Positions 10,003-19,306 of a stretch of 64,000 bases of DNA are shown here, piece by piece. Numbering within the stretch: position 1 is the first letter of the stretch; every line of letters starts with the position of its first letter. The stretch is from Thalassospira australica (GTDB lineage Bacteria; Pseudomonadota; Alphaproteobacteria; Rhodospirillales; Thalassospiraceae). A program made the position numbers and the translations under genes. The notes beneath the pieces were generated by a model. That model saw only the letters and a list, made by a program, of their open reading frames with translations. It did no database searches and was not told where the DNA came from. The stretch lies in contig NZ_JRJE01000004.1 of NCBI RefSeq assembly GCF_000763295.1, forward strand, positions 1-64,000. Direction: 5' to 3'.

Positions 10003-10103
10003 CGTGCGCGGCACGTATCGGGAACTTCCACGGCCATCAACCGTTACATGCATATACCTTAAAACTCTGCAGGCGTTTTGCCCTGCCCGTCGGGAGTCCA
10101 TGC

Positions 10104-11312
10104 ATGTCGGCCAGAAGCACAGCGCATTCGTCTGAAACACCCCCTGCCTTATCTGAAAATCCATCAACCGATCTTGATGATGCCACCACGCCCCCCATCG
10201 CCAAGCAGCGCATGATTGCGCGTGCACTGGTATATCGCCGTGCCCGGACGATCTCGGTGATTGGTACATTTATGGTTTTGCTGCTGGGCTGTCTTTATGT
10301 GGCGCAAAGTCTTTTGCTGCCTGTGTTTCTGGCGTTTTTGCTGTCGCTTGTGTTTTCGCCACTTGTCCGCACCCTGGCACGGTTTCGCATTCCCAAGGCC
10401 GTTACGGCCTTTGCGGTTGTTCTGGCCCTTACTGCATCGGTCATTGCCGGGATTTATGGCCTGAGCGGGCCGGTATCGGGCTGGATTGACGAGGCCCCCA
10501 ACATCGAGCGGCAATTGCGCCTGCGTCTGGCTGATCTGAGCGAGCCGCTTGATAAACTGCGCGAAGCCCAGCAACAGGTATCAGAAGCCACCGAACAGGA
10601 TAACGGCAACGAAGATGTGCAAAAGGTCGTGGTTGCCGAACCCAACCTGATCAGCCGGGCGGCCCAGGGTGCGCCCGATATCATGGCGGGGATCATGTTG
10701 ATGCTTGTTTTGTTGCTGTTTATCCTTTCGGGCGGGGATCGCATTTATGAAAAGCTGATCCGGGCACTACCAACCTTTGGCGATCGGCGCAAGGGCGTGC
10801 GTATTGCCCATGATGTCGAACGCGAAGTGTCCCGCTATCTTGCAACCATCACGGCAATCAACATCTTGCTTGGCATTGTGGTTGGCAGCCTGATGGCGAT
10901 TGTCGGCCTGCCCAACCCGGTTTTATGGGGGATTGCAGCCGCGATCCTCAATTACGTACCGATCCTTGGTGCGCTGACCGGCGTTGCCATTGTCGCCGTG
11001 GTGTCCCTTGTTTCGATGCAAACCACCGGACAGGCATTGATCGCGCCCGCGCTCTATCTGGCCTGCACCGTGATCGAGGGGCAATTAATCACCCCGGCCC
11101 TGGTGGGCAACCGGCTTAAGATCAACTCGATTGCCATTGTCCTTGCGATTGCGCTTTGGGGGTGGCTGTGGGGCTTTGTCGGCGTTCTGGTCGCCGTGCC
11201 GCTTCTGATCGTCATGGGGGTGATATCCAAACATGTCGAAGGCCTTGGCGGCCTGCGCGAATTGATCGGCCCGCATCGGGAAAACCCGCGACTGCCAATG
11301 GACAAGACATAG
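10104..11312 (+). CDS. AI-2E family (PerM-like) membrane permease
   Basis: An inner-membrane protein of 402 residues. After a ~50-residue polar N-terminus come paired hydrophobic helices (about 52-85 and 98-120), a soluble acidic/Gln-rich segment, and a block of membrane helices (about 195-215 and 245-370). It includes a GIAAAILNYVPILGAL-type stretch typical of the AI-2E/UPF0118 family. Members have been linked to autoinducer-2 export or to Na+/H+ antiport, so the substrate cannot be stated. The C-terminus is short and polar. It lies 100 bp after the response regulator on the same strand and could be cotranscribed. Confidence 0.85.
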   Translation: MSARSTAHSSETPPALSENPSTDLDDATTPPIAKQRMIARALVYRRARTISVIGTFMVLLLGCLYVAQSLLLPVFLAFLLSLVFSPLVRTLARFRIPKAVTAFAVVLALTASVIAGIYGLSGPVSGWIDEAPNIERQLRLRLADLSEPLDKLREAQQQVSEATEQDNGNEDVQKVVVAEPNLISRAAQGAPDIMAGIMLMLVLLLFILSGGDRIYEKLIRALPTFGDRRKGVRIAHDVEREVSRYLATITAINILLGIVVGSLMAIVGLPNPVLWGIAAAILNYVPILGALTGVAIVAVVSLVSMQTTGQALIAPALYLACTVIEGQLITPALVGNRLKINSIAIVLAIALWGWLWGFVGVLVAVPLLIVMGVISKHVEGLGGLRELIGPHRENPRLPMDKT

Positions 11313-11408
11313 ACCCAAGCTGGTTACCCGGACCAGATTGCGACGTTGGACATCAGCAACCACCAGCAACCAATTGCCAAACAGGCTTTATCCTGCCACC
11401 TTTAAACC

Positions 11409-12242
11409 ATGTCGCAGGATCAGGTTCATATCGTTGCCCATGATTGCGCGGGTGTTGAGGCCGTCATGGCCCAAACCCGCCACAGCTTTGCCAAACACAC
11501 CCACGAGGCGTTTGGCATCGGGCTTATGTATTCCGGGGCACAAAAATCCGCATCCGGGCGCGGCATGGTCGAAGCCGGGGCCGGCAACATCATCACCGTC
11601 AATCCCCGCGAAGTACATGACGGCCACCCGATTGGCGAAACGCCGCGTGGCTGGAACATGTTGTATTTCGACCCGGCGCTTATTGCCGATACCGCCAAGG
11701 ACATGCAGGACGGTGCCAGCGACCAATATGAATTTACCCGCCCGGTGATGGATAGCCCGGCGGTCACGACCTGCTTTGGCGCATTGTTTGATGCAATCAC
11801 CACGGGTACGGATCGGGCCGCAAGACTGCGCCGTGACGAGATGCTGTTTTTACTGCTTCATCACGCGCTGATCGCGTCCGGTGACATGACCCCGCATAAC
11901 AACAGCCGCACGGCCGTTGCCCATGCCCGGATCAAACAGGCCAAGGCCCTGCTTGATGATGCCCCGGAAATATCGCACAGCCTTGACGATCTGGCGCATG
12001 CAGCACGTTTGAGCAAATTTCAAACACTCCGCGATTTCACCCGTGCCACCGGCCTGACCCCGCATGCCTATCTGATCCAGCGGCGCATTGATGTCGCACG
12101 TAATCTGATCCAGTCGGGCAAACCGCTTGCCGATATTGCCCACGCCACTGGCTTTGCCGATCAAAGCCATCTTAACCGCCATTTCGTGCGTGCCTTTGGC
12201 CTGACACCGGGCCGCTATGCCCGTGCGGTTCGGGCAAACTGA
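11409..12242 (+). CDS. AraC-family transcriptional regulator
   Basis: 277 residues: an N-terminal cupin-like sensing domain (about 10-140, with HTHEAFGIGLMYSG and a PREVHDGHP motif) and a C-terminal double helix-turn-helix (about 185-275). The second helix-turn-helix holds the family signature IAHATGFADQSHLNRHFVRAFGLTPGRY. The inducer is unknown. The LysE-type exporter gene downstream on the same strand makes regulation of that exporter likely; AraC/LysE pairs of this kind are common in Proteobacteria. Confidence 0.88.
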   Translation: MSQDQVHIVAHDCAGVEAVMAQTRHSFAKHTHEAFGIGLMYSGAQKSASGRGMVEAGAGNIITVNPREVHDGHPIGETPRGWNMLYFDPALIADTAKDMQDGASDQYEFTRPVMDSPAVTTCFGALFDAITTGTDRAARLRRDEMLFLLLHHALIASGDMTPHNNSRTAVAHARIKQAKALLDDAPEISHSLDDLAHAARLSKFQTLRDFTRATGLTPHAYLIQRRIDVARNLIQSGKPLADIAHATGFADQSHLNRHFVRAFGLTPGRYARAVRAN

Positions 12243-12263
12243 GGTCCCTCAAACCGACTATTC

Positions 12264-12424
12264 GTCACTCCCGCGAAGGCGGAAATCCAACGCAGCCGCC
12301 GCACTTTCCAGCCAGTTGTCATTCCTACGCAGAGCCTGTGCCCGCGAAGGCGGGTACGGGAATCCATCTTTGTTTCAATGCGCTATGGATTCCGGGTCTG
12401 CGCTTCGCTCCGCCCTGAATGACG
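12264..12424. repeat. REP-like palindromic repeat cluster (BIME-like)
   Basis: Contains CCCGCGAAGGCGG at 12270-12282 within the GTCA-start unit 12264-12288, a longer variant at 12318-12364 and an oppositely oriented end at 12385-12424 that finishes in GAATGAC. The same core occurs at 41341 and 41488. Such GTCATTCCCGC...GCGGGAAT palindromes are scattered between genes in many alphaproteobacterial genomes. The cluster separates the AraC regulator from the LysE-type exporter. Confidence 0.7.
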
Positions 12425-12517
12425 AATTTGGCAAATTCATCCTGCAATTTCGTTCAAGAATGCCCTGCTCTTCCTGCTTAAACTTCGGGGCAACAGCATT
12501 CAACGAACGGACACACC

Positions 12518-13132
12518 ATGATCAGCCTCGATTTCCTGATAACCTCGCTCATCATCGTCGCCCTGCCCGGCACGGGTGTGATTTATACCCTCGCACTCGG
12601 ACTGGGACGTGGCATAAAGGCCAGCATCTGGGCAGCCCTTGGCTGTACGCTTGGCATTGTCCCGCATATGGCCGCCAGCATCCTCGGCCTTGCCGCCCTG
12701 CTCCACGCCAGTGCGGTTGCCTTTGAAATCGTCCGCTATCTCGGTGTGGCCTGGCTGCTTTATATGGCCTGGGGCATGTGGCATGGCACCGGTGCAATGA
12801 AAGTCACCGCCAATGAAACCACCACCGGCGTTCTTAAAATCATCCGCGACGGGATATTGCTCAACCTGCTGAACCCGAAACTTTCCGTCTTCTTCCTCGC
12901 CTTCCTGCCGCAGTTTGTTAGCGCTAACACGCCCGATACGACTGGCGACATGACGATCCTTGGTTTGATCTTCATGGCAATGACGTTTGGGGTGTTTGGG
13001 GTTTATGGGTGTTTTGCGGGTGCGCTTCGAAGCCGCATCATCGAACGCCCGAAGGTCATGGCATGGATGGGCAAGGGATTTGCCGGTGCTTTTGTCCTGA
13101 TGGGCGCGAAACTTGTGCTTTCCAATCGCTAG
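12518..13132 (+). CDS. LysE-family amino acid / small metabolite exporter
   Basis: 204 residues with about six membrane helices. The N-terminal segment carries the RhtB/LysE signature PGTGVIYTLALGLGRG, and the middle contains LGVAWLLYMAWGMWHG and LLNPKLSVFFLAFLPQFV, typical of the family. It exports amino acids or related compounds across the inner membrane; the substrate cannot be read from sequence. It sits behind a probable AraC regulator and a REP-like cluster. Confidence 0.9.
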   Translation: MISLDFLITSLIIVALPGTGVIYTLALGLGRGIKASIWAALGCTLGIVPHMAASILGLAALLHASAVAFEIVRYLGVAWLLYMAWGMWHGTGAMKVTANETTTGVLKIIRDGILLNLLNPKLSVFFLAFLPQFVSANTPDTTGDMTILGLIFMAMTFGVFGVYGCFAGALRSRIIERPKVMAWMGKGFAGAFVLMGAKLVLSNR

Positions 13133-13195
13133 AACAACATTGTGCCCCAACCACTGCTGTATGGTAATCTATCCTTGATTGAAGGAAGCCTAGCC

Positions 13196-13375
13196 ATGCA
13201 AACAACCTATGCCATCAAGACCAAAACTGACTATGACGCAGCAATGGAACAACTTGAAAACCTTTGGGGTGCCAACCCCGGCACGCCTGAGGCCGATCAG
13301 ATGGAGGTGCTTGGCATCCTGATTGACCAATATGAAGCGCAACAGTTCACGTTTGCCGCACCCGAAGCTGTTTAG
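13196..13375 (+). CDS. Short HigA-like antitoxin N-terminal domain, apparently truncated
   Basis: 59 residues. The ATG at 13196 follows GAAGGAAG by a suitable distance and is preferred to the earlier frame start. The sequence (KTKTDYDAAMEQLENLWGANPGTPEADQMEVLGILIDQYE) closely matches the N-terminal helical segment of HigA-type antitoxins, which normally continue with ~60 residues of Xre-like helix-turn-helix. Here the frame stops after FAAPEAV. No HigB-like toxin gene is adjacent. It is either a remnant of a toxin-antitoxin pair or a standalone short paralogue. Two tandem REP-like motifs lie ~80 bases downstream. Confidence 0.7.
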   Translation: MQTTYAIKTKTDYDAAMEQLENLWGANPGTPEADQMEVLGILIDQYEAQQFTFAAPEAV

Positions 13376-13456
13376 GCCATGCTGTTTTACATGGAACCAA
13401 ACGGAAATGCCTGGAACATTCTAGCGGATAGATTGATTCAGCAGGCTCGGACAGAA

Positions 13457-13500
13457 AATAAATCTGTCCCCTTTTCTGAATAAATCTGTCCCCTTTTCTG
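13457..13500. repeat. Exact 22-bp tandem direct repeat (AAATCTGTCCCC motif)
   Basis: Bases 13457-13478 and 13479-13500 are identical and directly adjacent. The core AAATCTGTCCCC recurs in reverse orientation near 44321 (one change) and 45277. Similar motifs are widespread in Proteobacteria near mobile or toxin genes; here they sit between the HigA-like remnant and an AT-rich orphan gene. Confidence 0.8.
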
Positions 13501-13554
13501 TGTGTACATATAGTTGCTTTGTAATTTCCAAATCCGGCTAAACAATGCGATAGC

Positions 13555-14640
13555 TTAAGAACCAGTATCTGAAGTCTTCGGGATGCCTGAAGTATGTAAA
13601 AAGAGCACAGAACGGCAGTAGTCGTACTCCTCAGAACTCATCATTTTTTCCTGAAAACCCTCTACAGACAACGTGCTCTTGCAGTGGAAATCCTGATAAA
13701 AAGCGGTGCGATAGCACAGGTTTAGGTTGACCGTTTGATTCGCATCGCACCACAAAAGCGGGTTATCTGGTTGAGACGATTTATAGCGTTTCACCCATTC
13801 GCTTACGATAACAGGAATTTCAGAAGCATCATACTGGCTTGCATTGGCGCGCAGTTTATCAACTGACAAACTGTGCTCATTCTCAATTTCCCAATGGTGC
13901 ATCAATGCCGTCAAAAAGAAGTCTGATATCGGTGCAGGCTCAAGCTCATTGTTTGAGATAAACTTCTCCACATGCTCGCATTCATTTTTGCGCAACAGGA
14001 CGAGCATTTGAGCGAACTCGGGTGCTAACCAAAAGTGCTCTAGGTCAAGCGGCTCAGGTGCGGGTGGGTTCTTGCTCGGGAACATCTTCGAGTAAAAACA
14101 AACAGTGTTCAGGTGATTGATTAGCTGCTTTACCGCACTAAAGTGCGCGTCGCCCAACGGCGTTAAATTCTGGACGAATTTTCCTGCCCAATCCCAATCA
14201 TTAAAGAGGCTCGTGTAAGTAAAATAAGCGCTTCCGTACAGACTCCCCCGTTTTGCACTTTCACCAAGATATGAATACGTTCTTCGGGCCTCATCGCCCG
14301 AATTCATAGCTCCCTCGATCAATGCCTTGCGTATGAAGAAGGCCTTGAAAAAGCTATCGGCAGAACGCGCGGCATCTGGAAGCCCCAATTCAGCAATGAT
14401 TTCCTCTGGCTGCTCATGAAATGTCCCCAAAAGCGCACTCTGGAGATACGAGTGCCCCAACGGTTCATCGATACAATCAGCAGCGAACTCTGCAGCTTCA
14501 TACACATCTGTATCAGGTGTAAAGATTAACGAAGACAAAGCTGAGCAGTCTTTCGCAATTGGTCTCTCTGCACCCAACACTGATATGGCAGACAACAGTG
14601 ATAGATAGACCGCGAGGCGGGAGATAGAAAACAATGCCAT
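13555..14640 (-). CDS. Secreted hypothetical protein, AT-rich orphan
   Basis: I do not recognise this protein. The start at 14640 gives a standard signal peptide (MALFSISRLAVYLSLLSAIS, cleavage near VLGA-ER) and 361 residues. A longer frame to 14697 would place a charged leader before it and is less likely. The mature protein is helical, contains about ten Cys, and could form a periplasmic repeat-type helical fold. Base composition is AT-richer than neighbours, suggesting transfer. It lies between the repeat-marked region and the sensor kinase gene. Confidence 0.6.
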   Translation of the reverse strand: MALFSISRLAVYLSLLSAISVLGAERPIAKDCSALSSLIFTPDTDVYEAAEFAADCIDEPLGHSYLQSALLGTFHEQPEEIIAELGLPDAARSADSFFKAFFIRKALIEGAMNSGDEARRTYSYLGESAKRGSLYGSAYFTYTSLFNDWDWAGKFVQNLTPLGDAHFSAVKQLINHLNTVCFYSKMFPSKNPPAPEPLDLEHFWLAPEFAQMLVLLRKNECEHVEKFISNNELEPAPISDFFLTALMHHWEIENEHSLSVDKLRANASQYDASEIPVIVSEWVKRYKSSQPDNPLLWCDANQTVNLNLCYRTAFYQDFHCKSTLSVEGFQEKMMSSEEYDYCRSVLFLHTSGIPKTSDTGS

Positions 14641-14720
14641 GTTCAAATTCAACTTTCGTTTTATTCGTTTCGTAGAATAGGGTCGGGCCAACCACACTTA
14701 TTGTAAAGAATACTAGGTTC

Positions 14721-17700
14721 TCACTCCGCCGCATCACTCCCCAACCGGTTCAGCGCCCGCGTCATCAACGCCCGCAATTTTGCTGGCCGGAGTGGTTTAT
14801 TCAGCAACGAGAATCCCTGCTCCGCTATCAGGTCGGCGGTTTCAGTTGAGCGGTCAGCAGTGATTATGACGCCCGGCACGTTAACGCCGTGAACATCGCG
14901 GAGCCGCATTAAGACATCAAGGCCGGTCTGGCCGGAATCAAGGTGGTAATCGGCAAGGATGATGTCCGGGGCAAAGGGGGCTTTGCCGTCAATTGTCTTG
15001 GTCAGGACGTCTTCGGCGGCGGTGCCTGACTGGGCCGTTGCCACAACGCAATCCCAGTTTTTCAGCATTGCACGCATGCCATCGAGGATATCGGGTTCGT
15101 TATCCATGCACAGCACACGAAGTCCGCCCAATTCGCCGGCCATGCGGCGTTTGGGTTTGGGGGTCGCGGCGGTATCGGCAACGCCAAGTGGCACGTCCAC
15201 CGAGAAGACTGTGCCACGTCCGGGGCGGGAGCGTACCGAGATCGTATGACCAAGCGACTTGCCAAGACGGTCCACAATCGCAAGGCCAAGGCCAAGCCCC
15301 TTTACATCCGTGGTTTCCGGGCCTTCAAGACGATGGAATTCGCGGAAGATGATTTTCAGTTTGTCTTCGGGGATGCCCGGCCCGCTATCCCAGACTTCGA
15401 GTTTCAGTGTATCGCCGCGCACACGGCATCCGACCACCGCCCCGCCGGTGCGGGTATAGCGCATGGCGTTGGATATGAAGTTCTGCAGGATACGCCTAAG
15501 CAAGCGACTGTCACTGCGCACCCAAAGATCGCGCTTATAGACCTTGAAGCTAAGCCCCGCATTTTCGGCAATCGGGCCAAATTCGGTTTCAAGTGCGCCC
15601 AGCACATCATTAATGGCAAAGTCACGAATGGTCGGCTGCATCGCGCCTGCATCGAGCTTGCAGATATCAAGCAGTTCATTGAGCAGTTCCTCAACCCCCT
15701 TTAATGACAAATCAACCTTGCCGACCAGATCAAGCACGTCTTCAGCCAGACCCTGCTTGCCACCCAAGGCGACCGTGAACAGACGCGCAGCATTTAGTGG
15801 TTGCAGCAGATCATGGCTGGCGGCGGCAAAGAAGCGGGTTTTGGTGTCATTGGCGGTTTCGGCCTGTTCCTTGGCGTCTGACAGTTCGGAATTAAGCACC
15901 TCAAGCGCGTGGGTCCGTTCGGTCACGCGCGCTTCAAGGCCTTCGTTGGCTTCCTTAAGCGCCTTTTCGGCCGTCTTGCGTTCGGTGATGTCGTGGTAAA
16001 TGCAGAAATAGCCAAGCACTGCGCCGGTTTCGTCAAAGTGCGGGATATAGGTGCCTTCGGCATAGCGGCCTTCGCGCACGCCCTGGATACCGCGTTCGTC
16101 ATTGCGATTGCGCGTGATCGCCGGAAATTCGATTTCAAAGCTTTGTCGATATCCCTGCAGGACCAGATCAATCATCGGGGCGAGATGAACAAAACGTTCC
16201 TCGCCCACCGCTTCGCGGACCGACATGCCGTGTGCCTCGACGCGCCGCAGGCCAAACATCCGTTCATAAGGCCGGTTGGTAAAGCGCAGGCGCTGATTTT
16301 TATCGGCATAGGCGATCATCACCGGAATATTATCGGTATAAATCCGAATGTTGCGTTCGCTTTCGCGGAGCGCCTCTTCGGTGCGCACGCGCGCGGTGAT
16401 ATCGGCAATGGTGGCAACAAACCCGCCATCAGGCATCGGGTTGGTCCGCACTTCAAGCACCATGCCATCAGCACGTTTGCGTTCATAGGTATGGGGCAAG
16501 CGGCGCATCTGCGGGGCGGCATTCCGGCCCAGCAAGATATCAATATCAACCGCCCGGTTGCCGTTTTCTCGGCAAATATGAACCAGTTCGGACAGGGGCA
16601 AGGTCACCTGAATGTCACTGGTGGAAATGCCCAGCAAATCAATAAAACGGTGGTTCCAAGTCGCAAGCCTGAGGTTCTGGTCAAACACCCCCACCCCTTG
16701 AGAGATGTTTTCAAGCGTATTGAGCAAAAGATCACGGTTGAACTTGATCGCCTCGGAGGCTTCGTCAAGCAGTTCCATCGCATCACGGCGTGATACCGCC
16801 TTGTCAGGCAGCAACAGCGCCATGACCACCCGCGAAGATGCCGCCCCCACCGCACCGGACAACAGATGTTCGGTAAAGTTCGCGGCATCGACATCGGCAA
16901 TATCGGATCGTTTGGTTTCGCCGTCACGCGATTGCAAATAATTGCGAAAGGCGCGCTGCGCCCAGTGTTTGCCAAGAAACCGTGCGGCAAGGTCTTCAAG
17001 GTCGCCAAGGGTCACCCGCCCCGGCCATGTATCATTGCGCGCCTTGGTGTCCTTGCGCCAGATATCGACAAAAACCTGTGCCTGACGGCGTTGGGTAACG
17101 CCCTGCACCCCAACGGCAGAACCGACAAACATCAACACAAAATTCATGCCAAGCGACCAGACCACCCCATGGGTCAGATGATCTTCGATCCCGACCCCCA
17201 AAAGGGCTTGGGGGTTCAGAATGCCAATGCCAAACGGCCCATTGACCAGGATCGACGGCGGTAACAACCCACCCTGCACAAAGGCCGGCACCAGCAGCGT
17301 ATAACCCCACAACACAAAGCCCGATATCAGGCCAAGCCGAACCCCGGTGCGATTGATGTTTTTAAGGTAGATCGCGGCCAGAACCGCCGGGCCAAATTGC
17401 GCCATGGCCGCAAAGGACAACATGCCAATATCGGCAAGCGCATAGTTATCGGCCAAAAACCGATAGAACCCATAGGCCAGAAACAAAATCAGGATCACGG
17501 CCGCCCGGCGGATTTTCAGCAGCACCTGACTGACATCGCCCGACATGCGTTTTTGCAAGCGTTCCGAACGCAGCAAAAGCGGCATCACCAGATCATTACA
17601 TACCATGGTCGATACCGCGACACAGGACACAATCACCATCCCGGTACTGGCCGACAACCCACCAATAAAGGCCACAACAGCCAGCCAGTTCTGTTCGCCA

Positions 17701-18689
17701 AGCAGCGGCAGAGTCAGAACAAATGTATCGGGATTGACCGTCGGGTCATCGCCAAACATGAAAAGCCCGGCAATCGCAATCGGCACCACAAAGATATTGA
17801 TCGCAATCAGATAGGCCGGAAACAGCCAGCGCGCACTGATCAGGTTGCGGCTGTCATCGTTTTCAACAAAGGTCACATGGAACTGACGCGGCAGACAGAA
17901 AATGGCAAACCCCGCCAACAGGGTCGCAACAAAGAAGTTCGATGTCAGCCATGTATCGGGAATGAACATTTGCCGTACGGTCGGGTCGGCCATCGCCCGG
18001 TTGTTGATATCAACAAACCCGTCAAACATGCCGTAAACGACAAAGAACCCGACCATCAAAAGGGCGGCAAGCTTAACCAGGCTTTCAAACGCAACTGCAA
18101 GGATAAGGCCATCATGATGTTCGGACGCATGGATATAGCGCACCCCGAACAGGATCGCGAAGGCCGCCATCAGGATGGTAACGTAAAACGCGGTATCCTT
18201 TGAAAAATGGTCTTCGGAATGACGCACAACCTGCTGCCCAAGATCACCGATCAGCACATCAAATGAAAGCGAAACGGCTTTGAGCTGCAGCGAAATATAG
18301 GCCAGAACCCCGACCACCGCGATCAGGGCAACCAAAGCCGCCAGACTTTGGCTTTTGCCATAGCGCGACCCCAGGAAATCAGCGATCGAGGTGATGTTTT
18401 GCTTGTGACAGACCCGCGCGATTTTGGTCATGACGCCAAAACCGAAAATCATCATCAGGATCGGGCCGATATAAATCGGCAGGAACGCCCACCCCCCGGT
18501 GGCCGCCGACCCGACCGAGCCAAAGAACGTCCAACTGGTACAATAAACCGCCATCGACAGGGCATAGATCGTCGGTTTAAGCCGGGATCCGCGCCATTGA
18601 TCGGCATATTTGTCGCCATAATGGGCAATGGCAAACAAAAGCCCGATATAGGCCATGGCAACAATAAAGATCAGTCCGCCCTGAAGCAT
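14721..18689 (-). CDS. SSS-transporter-type hybrid sensor histidine kinase / response regulator
   Basis: 1322 residues. Residues 1-~560 form a sodium:solute symporter-like unit with about 12-13 membrane helices (for example TSIADFLGSRYGKSQSLAAL). Then come a first PAS-type region (about 660-765), a second PAS/PAC region (about 775-885), a coiled coil, a HisKA domain with phospho-acceptor H959 in SHDLLQPLNAARL, an HATPase domain with DSGPGIPEDKL and GLGLGLAIV, and a C-terminal receiver with D1247 in ILADYHLDSGQTG. Such CbrA/PutP-like kinases couple nutrient sensing, possibly transport, to gene expression. The partner is not encoded adjacently. Its promoter region is shared with the divergent small gene at 18828. 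Confidence 0.93.
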   Translation of the reverse strand: MLQGGLIFIVAMAYIGLLFAIAHYGDKYADQWRGSRLKPTIYALSMAVYCTSWTFFGSVGSAATGGWAFLPIYIGPILMMIFGFGVMTKIARVCHKQNITSIADFLGSRYGKSQSLAALVALIAVVGVLAYISLQLKAVSLSFDVLIGDLGQQVVRHSEDHFSKDTAFYVTILMAAFAILFGVRYIHASEHHDGLILAVAFESLVKLAALLMVGFFVVYGMFDGFVDINNRAMADPTVRQMFIPDTWLTSNFFVATLLAGFAIFCLPRQFHVTFVENDDSRNLISARWLFPAYLIAINIFVVPIAIAGLFMFGDDPTVNPDTFVLTLPLLGEQNWLAVVAFIGGLSASTGMVIVSCVAVSTMVCNDLVMPLLLRSERLQKRMSGDVSQVLLKIRRAAVILILFLAYGFYRFLADNYALADIGMLSFAAMAQFGPAVLAAIYLKNINRTGVRLGLISGFVLWGYTLLVPAFVQGGLLPPSILVNGPFGIGILNPQALLGVGIEDHLTHGVVWSLGMNFVLMFVGSAVGVQGVTQRRQAQVFVDIWRKDTKARNDTWPGRVTLGDLEDLAARFLGKHWAQRAFRNYLQSRDGETKRSDIADVDAANFTEHLLSGAVGAASSRVVMALLLPDKAVSRRDAMELLDEASEAIKFNRDLLLNTLENISQGVGVFDQNLRLATWNHRFIDLLGISTSDIQVTLPLSELVHICRENGNRAVDIDILLGRNAAPQMRRLPHTYERKRADGMVLEVRTNPMPDGGFVATIADITARVRTEEALRESERNIRIYTDNIPVMIAYADKNQRLRFTNRPYERMFGLRRVEAHGMSVREAVGEERFVHLAPMIDLVLQGYRQSFEIEFPAITRNRNDERGIQGVREGRYAEGTYIPHFDETGAVLGYFCIYHDITERKTAEKALKEANEGLEARVTERTHALEVLNSELSDAKEQAETANDTKTRFFAAASHDLLQPLNAARLFTVALGGKQGLAEDVLDLVGKVDLSLKGVEELLNELLDICKLDAGAMQPTIRDFAINDVLGALETEFGPIAENAGLSFKVYKRDLWVRSDSRLLRRILQNFISNAMRYTRTGGAVVGCRVRGDTLKLEVWDSGPGIPEDKLKIIFREFHRLEGPETTDVKGLGLGLAIVDRLGKSLGHTISVRSRPGRGTVFSVDVPLGVADTAATPKPKRRMAGELGGLRVLCMDNEPDILDGMRAMLKNWDCVVATAQSGTAAEDVLTKTIDGKAPFAPDIILADYHLDSGQTGLDVLMRLRDVHGVNVPGVIITADRSTETADLIAEQGFSLLNKPLRPAKLRALMTRALNRLGSDAAE

Positions 18690-18827
18690 CGACGCAAACG
18701 CCCTTGTTTTCGCCGCCTGTCGAGGCGGTCACAATTATCTATTATCTGGGACTATACCACGGCGACCATATTGTCTAAAACGACGCAAATCTCGTTGCGA
18801 CCAAAGACCAAGGATAGAGTGGTTCAA

Positions 18828-19220
18828 ATGGCTTCTGATTATGGCTTTTACGCCGGTATCTTGCGCTTTGTTGCCAAGAAAACCGAAACCGAAGATCCGG
18901 AAATCCGCGTCATGATGGGCCATCTGGCCGGTATTTCCGACGCGATTGAACAAGCCGGCCGTTTCATGGTCGAACGCAACAATTGCGAAAGTGCCGCGCG
19001 CGCATTCGCCGGTGTTGCCAAGTTCCTGCAGGAACGCATCCTGCCAGAGGCCCTAAATGCCGGAAACGAAGGTGCTGTCGAGCAGCTTAAATGGGCAATT
19101 GAAACATCGCTGGTGCTGGCTGCTGAACTGGTCAAACGTGCTGCCAACGAAGAGCTTAAAGATCAGAACAACTTCACCTTTGATTTGCCCGCAGCACCGA
19201 ACGCCCCGACCGTGCACTAA
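18828..19220 (+). CDS. Small helical protein of unknown function
   Basis: 130 residues from the ATG at 18828. A GTG at 18819, closer to the AAGGA run, is an alternative and would add three residues. It is predicted all-helical and slightly acidic, with no membrane segment or signal peptide. It reads MASDYGFYAGILRFVAKKTE and later VEQLKWAIETSLVLAAELVKRAA. I recognise no named family; clean composition and a following terminator support a real gene. It is divergent from the sensor kinase with ~140 bp between starts, so shared regulation is possible. Confidence 0.75.
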   Translation: MASDYGFYAGILRFVAKKTETEDPEIRVMMGHLAGISDAIEQAGRFMVERNNCESAARAFAGVAKFLQERILPEALNAGNEGAVEQLKWAIETSLVLAAELVKRAANEELKDQNNFTFDLPAAPNAPTVH

Positions 19221-19253
19221 TACCGGCGTCATGGCGACATAGCCCAATACCAC

Positions 19254-19286
19254 AAAAGGCCGACACCCGAGGGTGCCGGCCTTTGT
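19254..19286. terminator. Bidirectional terminator, small gene / TRAP binding protein
   Basis: A 14-bp stem with one mismatch (AAAGGCCG-CACCC with its complement) and a short loop lies between convergent genes, with T-rich or A-rich flanks. Confidence 0.8.
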
Positions 19287-19306
19287 CATTTGATGGGCCT
19301 TACGGC

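Noticed and set aside
15909-16793. A 294-codon plus-strand frame inside the sensor kinase gene
   Set aside because: Antisense to conserved PAS and kinase domains, His/Arg/Gln-rich, no start signals.
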